Below, piece after piece: positions 60,830-64,000 of a stretch of 64,000 nt of DNA. The notes under the pieces were generated by a model, which had not been told where the DNA came from, searched no databases, and was given only the letters and a program-made list of their open reading frames with translations. Each line of letters begins with the position of its first letter. Within the stretch, counting starts at the first letter, position 1. The position numbers and the translations under genes were made by a program. The DNA is from Desmodus rotundus (lineage: Eukaryota > Chordata > Mammalia > Chiroptera > Phyllostomidae), in the NCBI RefSeq assembly GCF_022682495.2, contig NC_071393.1, positions 104,054,304-104,118,303 of the forward strand. Reading direction: 5' to 3'.

Positions 60830-60990
60830 AGGTAGATCATTAGCTCCATCGAGCAGATGAGAGAACTGGGCAAGAGAGGGTAAGTAATTTGCCCAAGGTC
60901 ACACAGCTCTTAAGTGGTGGACCTGGGGTTTGAGCCCAGGGAGTCTGGCTCCAGAGCCTGTGCTCTTCACCACTAACTACAATTACTTTT
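60830..60990 (-). repeat. MIR SINE fragment, well preserved
   Basis: GGTAAGTAATTTGCCCAAGG, TCACACAGCTCTTAAGTGGT and CTGGCTCCAGAGCCTGTGCT are close to the reverse MIR consensus. Confidence 0.85.
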
Positions 60991-63304
60991 CAAGTGAGGT
61001 ATTCACATTCCAAGATTGATGGTGGGCTTCTCTCTGCTCCCAACAAGTGGGACTCTGAGGCAATGGATCCAGGCCAGCATGAATTGCAGTAATTAGGAAC
61101 CTGGGTGAGGGGAGGGAGGTTACGCGGCAAAGACATAGGAAAAAATGGGCCTTAGGGACTCAGCAAGTCAAAAAGCCAGGCAAACCACCCTCATAGGCAC
61201 CCATCCAGAAACGCTGGGAAAGGGGGAAATCCAGGTAGGTATCAACAGGACAGAAACCAAGGAAACCAGATGAGTGAGCAGGTCTAAAGCAGAGTGTGGC
61301 AGAGCTCAGAAATATTCTCTAGGCAGAAAAGAAAAATACGTGTAGCTGTTAAAGTTGCCAATTTAGCTCCAATAGAATCCTGAAGGAAAAACAAGAATTC
61401 CGAGAAAAGGAACCCCAGCGAGCTGAGTATGAACCTGTGCACAAAGGTGACACTGGCATCTCTGGAGAGTTAAAATCACAAAGGCTCCCAACAGGAAAAA
61501 CCCAGAAAACCTGCCTCGAAGACAACTGTATCTTTTGTGTTGTCATCTGAACTCTGCTAACTAATACTTACTTCTCACATTCTAAAAATAGAAGGACAGC
61601 AAGCGACATCAAACTGTTATGGACTCAGTCAGATATGAAGCATGAAGATTAAATGGTGGTGCTACTCCGGTGCATGGTCTGCTTTTCGAAAGCTTATCTG
61701 GACTTAATTAATAGGAAGCCACCTAAAAGGACAACAGGGTTTGTGTGGTGATAATAAAACACATCCTTGTATTACTGACCAACGTGGCCAATTCTGCCCG
61801 TCAGAGTAGCCGAGCATTCACCTTGGCAGTGAGCACTTCATGCCTGTCTGCTTCTGGACGCATCTTGGAGCTTCTTCTAATAGAGGGACCTTTTTTTTTT
61901 TTTAAAGGGAATGACAAAATCAAAGGAAAATGCTGGAAATGAGAAAAACTAAAAAAAAAAATAGAGTACAAGCAAGAGGAGAGACGTGAGAGTGATGATG
62001 TAGGAAAGCTAGAGAGGGCGAAGCAGAGGAACGAATCTTTTTAAGTTGCTGACACTGAGTAGGAAGAGAGAAAGTAGTGGGGCTTTGTGCCCCATAGTTA
62101 ACCTTTTACTTCAGAAATAAGAAAATGAAGCCACTGGACTTTTGATCAAAACAGCACTAAGCCTCACTGATGGCAGGGAAAAAAAACTTAAGCAAAATCA
62201 AAGAAAACTGTGCCATAGAGATTAGATGATCTTTCACTGCCGAAAGGTGTAGTTATTTCCAAGCTATAAAAAATGCTCATAGATACTCACGTTTCACTTT
62301 TTTTTCCCAAAGAGTCTCTCTCCCAGTCTGTCAGCACTAAAGTGTATGTATGATGGTTTGGCATCCAAGGTAGCATCTATTTTAGGTTACAAAGCAGGAA
62401 CAAAGATGTAGATTCTGAAGACCAAACGTTTGGAACCTAATAAGCCTACACAGGTTCTCTGTGTTCACTCAGTTCAGCAATTTATTAAGCTGCTTCTATG
62501 ACACAGAACTTGCTGGAGGACAGACACAGAGATGATCAAGACAAAGTCCTGCCTTCAAGGAACTTATGTCTCCCAGGAGTTAACATACGACACGTGGTTA
62601 AGTCCCCATGATGGCAGTGATGTCTGTCACAAATAATGACTAAAGCCCTTTACTACAGAAACTCAGGGAAAAACTCGCTTCCTTTTGAAGATTTTCAAAG
62701 ATAGCAAGGCTGACACGAGGGTGCCCGGTGCCGCATAGGAAGCTCATCCTGCGAACAACACAGGCATTTCCACTACGGCTCAGAAAAAGAGCAACACTTG
62801 TTTGTTGTTTATTTGTTTGTTTGTTCAAAGTCCCAACTACTGAATTCTGATCCTGAGTCCCTAGTTGATTCCCCTGACGATTCACTGCCCCTGTGGCTTG
62901 AAGAGTGAGTGATTCTACCCGGAACCATCTTCGCTGAAGGGTTTGTGTCCATCTAGATTCTCACGCAGAGAATCACCGTAACTAACCCAAGCCTGGATTT
63001 CACACTAATTTCTCTGCAGCGCACACCTCAGGTCCCACAGCACAGCACCCACCTTCGAACTGCTGGCCGCAAGGGGAGCACTGTTCAGACGGCTTTTACC
63101 TCTGTGCTTTGATTGATTTTCCCACGGCAGGGCAAATGCCCGTCAGTACACCACGGTCTAACCCTGCAGGTGCAGTAAAAGGGAAAGAGGGGGGACAAAC
63201 AGACCCTTCGCCAAGCCTCACAGGCTGGAGCAGAGCTCTTGGCTGCTTTACACACAGCCCGTTCAGTCCAAGCAAGTCCAATGGGGACCCTATTCCATTG
63301 CTCG
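60991..63304 (-). other. ARMH4: ARMH4 intron, unique
   Basis: Nothing beyond short poly(T) and poly(A) runs (about 61891-61903 and 61952-61961) and a (TTTG)n-like stretch near 62800-62824 is recognised. A splice-bounded 46-base stretch at 62291-62336 was considered and rejected. Confidence 0.3.
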
Positions 63305-63440
63305 GTACTATGTTAGCTAACACTTACTGTACGCCTACTAGGCACCAGTGCTGTGCTAAGTATTTTGCAAATATGTCATGAAGTTCTCAAAACAACTCTG
63401 CTACTGTCCCGTTTTACAAAGGAGGAAGCTGGGGAAGTGC
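63305..63440 (-). repeat. MIR SINE fragment
   Basis: AACACTTACTGTACGCCTAC, GTGCTGTGCTAAGTATTTTG and CCCGTTTTACAAAGGAGGAA match reverse MIR. Confidence 0.7.
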
Positions 63441-64000
63441 AAGGCTCATGGGGACATTCTACAAATGCTTGATATGAAATGCTTTCATACGAAGCAGCAC
63501 TTTGCATATCAAATGCTTGATATGAAGGCAAATGCTTGTCTTCAGGGCTTTTGGTCAAAGCATTTTCAGAACAGTTGTTTGTTTGCCTCTCTGCAGCATT
63601 CCCTCCATCAGGGGCTCCCCTTGGAACAGTCCTTTTCTTTATCTTCTGTGACACCACGCTTCTCACATCTCTGATTGCTCCTCCTCGGCCCCCTGTGGGG
63701 GGCTGACCCACTCTACCTCACCTTTGAATTGTTGAACTGTCCCAGGGTCCTCTTCCAGGCCATGGCATCAGTTACCACCCAGAGCTGATCACTGCAACAC
63801 GTACAGCTCCAATCGAGCCTCTTCTCTGAGACACAGCTCTCCTGCACGTGTCTCTCGCGTACACAGAACTCAGGTCATGATCTCTTCTCCTCTCCGCCCT
63901 GCACTTCCCCTGCCTCATCCAGACTAGCCTTTTCCATCTCAGTAATGACACCACTCCCCACCCAACTGCGTCAGCCAGAAACCTAAGGCACCTTCAACTC
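63441..64000. other. Unannotated right edge
   Basis: The word AAATGCTTGATATGAA occurs twice (63464-63479 and 63510-63525), with inverted partners such as TTTCATACGAAGCA and TTGCATATCAAATG around it, forming a small cluster of direct and inverted repeats. No gene is supported. Confidence 0.35.

Noticed and set aside
62291..62336. 46-base minus-strand stretch with AG before it and a strong GTGAGTA donor, reading LTDWERDSLGKKSE
   Set aside because: Its only open frame leaves two bases over, which does not fit the phase of the next candidate or of the 45768-45799 exon. The acceptor has almost no pyrimidine tract.

Overview
This is a stretch of mammalian nuclear DNA, almost certainly from a bat. 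The best lineage marker is a tRNA-derived SINE of the bat VES family at about 48917-49132, with an 18-bp target-site duplication (17 of 18 bases agree). Two ORF1-only L1 derivatives (HAL1 type) carry the bat-style 3' end (ACTGTAATAGCATAATCA). Ancient eutherian repeats (MIR, L2, MER5-like, Tigger, old L1 and LTR pieces) fill in around them. I see no bacterial-type genes, operons, CRISPR arrays or tRNA genes. Repeat family names come from memory and were not checked by a database search.

Only one host gene is recognisable. Its last three coding exons lie on the minus strand at 45768-45799, 40036-40170 and 39718-39786, with a probable 3' UTR running down to about 39035. Splice phases join cleanly. 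They encode VRSWMEKLKDK, a transmembrane segment, a very basic stop-transfer stretch and a short acidic tail ending DSSEDEF. I recognise this as the C-terminus of ARMH4 (C14orf37/UT2). The rest of the gene should lie beyond the right edge. The 5.6-kb and 249-bp introns are inside the window, and everything left of about 39 kb is 3' flanking sequence.

The layout is as follows. From 1 to 18.7 kb there is intergenic DNA with scattered old repeats and a six-unit 30-bp minisatellite (16.9-17.1 kb). From 18.78 to 20.94 kb lies a young HAL1 with an intact 231-codon ORF1 and a 3' transduction, all inside one 15-bp target duplication. From 21.0 to 22.6 kb there is an unclassified, perhaps retroviral, relic. 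From 23.5 to 39 kb there is intergenic DNA with two unique, relatively CpG-rich patches (25.0-25.6 and 27.0-27.6 kb). From 39.0 to 45.8 kb are the ARMH4 terminal exons. From 45.8 to 64 kb there is ARMH4 intron containing the VES SINE, several hAT and LTR copies, an older decayed HAL1 nested inside an L1 (54.05-56.65 kb), a Tigger1 3' end, and a near-perfect 191-bp palindromic hAT element (59896-60086).

The most noteworthy items are the HAL1 that carried downstream DNA with it, the in-frame 47-residue loss in its ORF1 protein relative to the second copy, the palindromic element, and a tandem (NAGNAG) splice acceptor in front of the last ARMH4 exon. I found no evidence for an undescribed multi-gene system.
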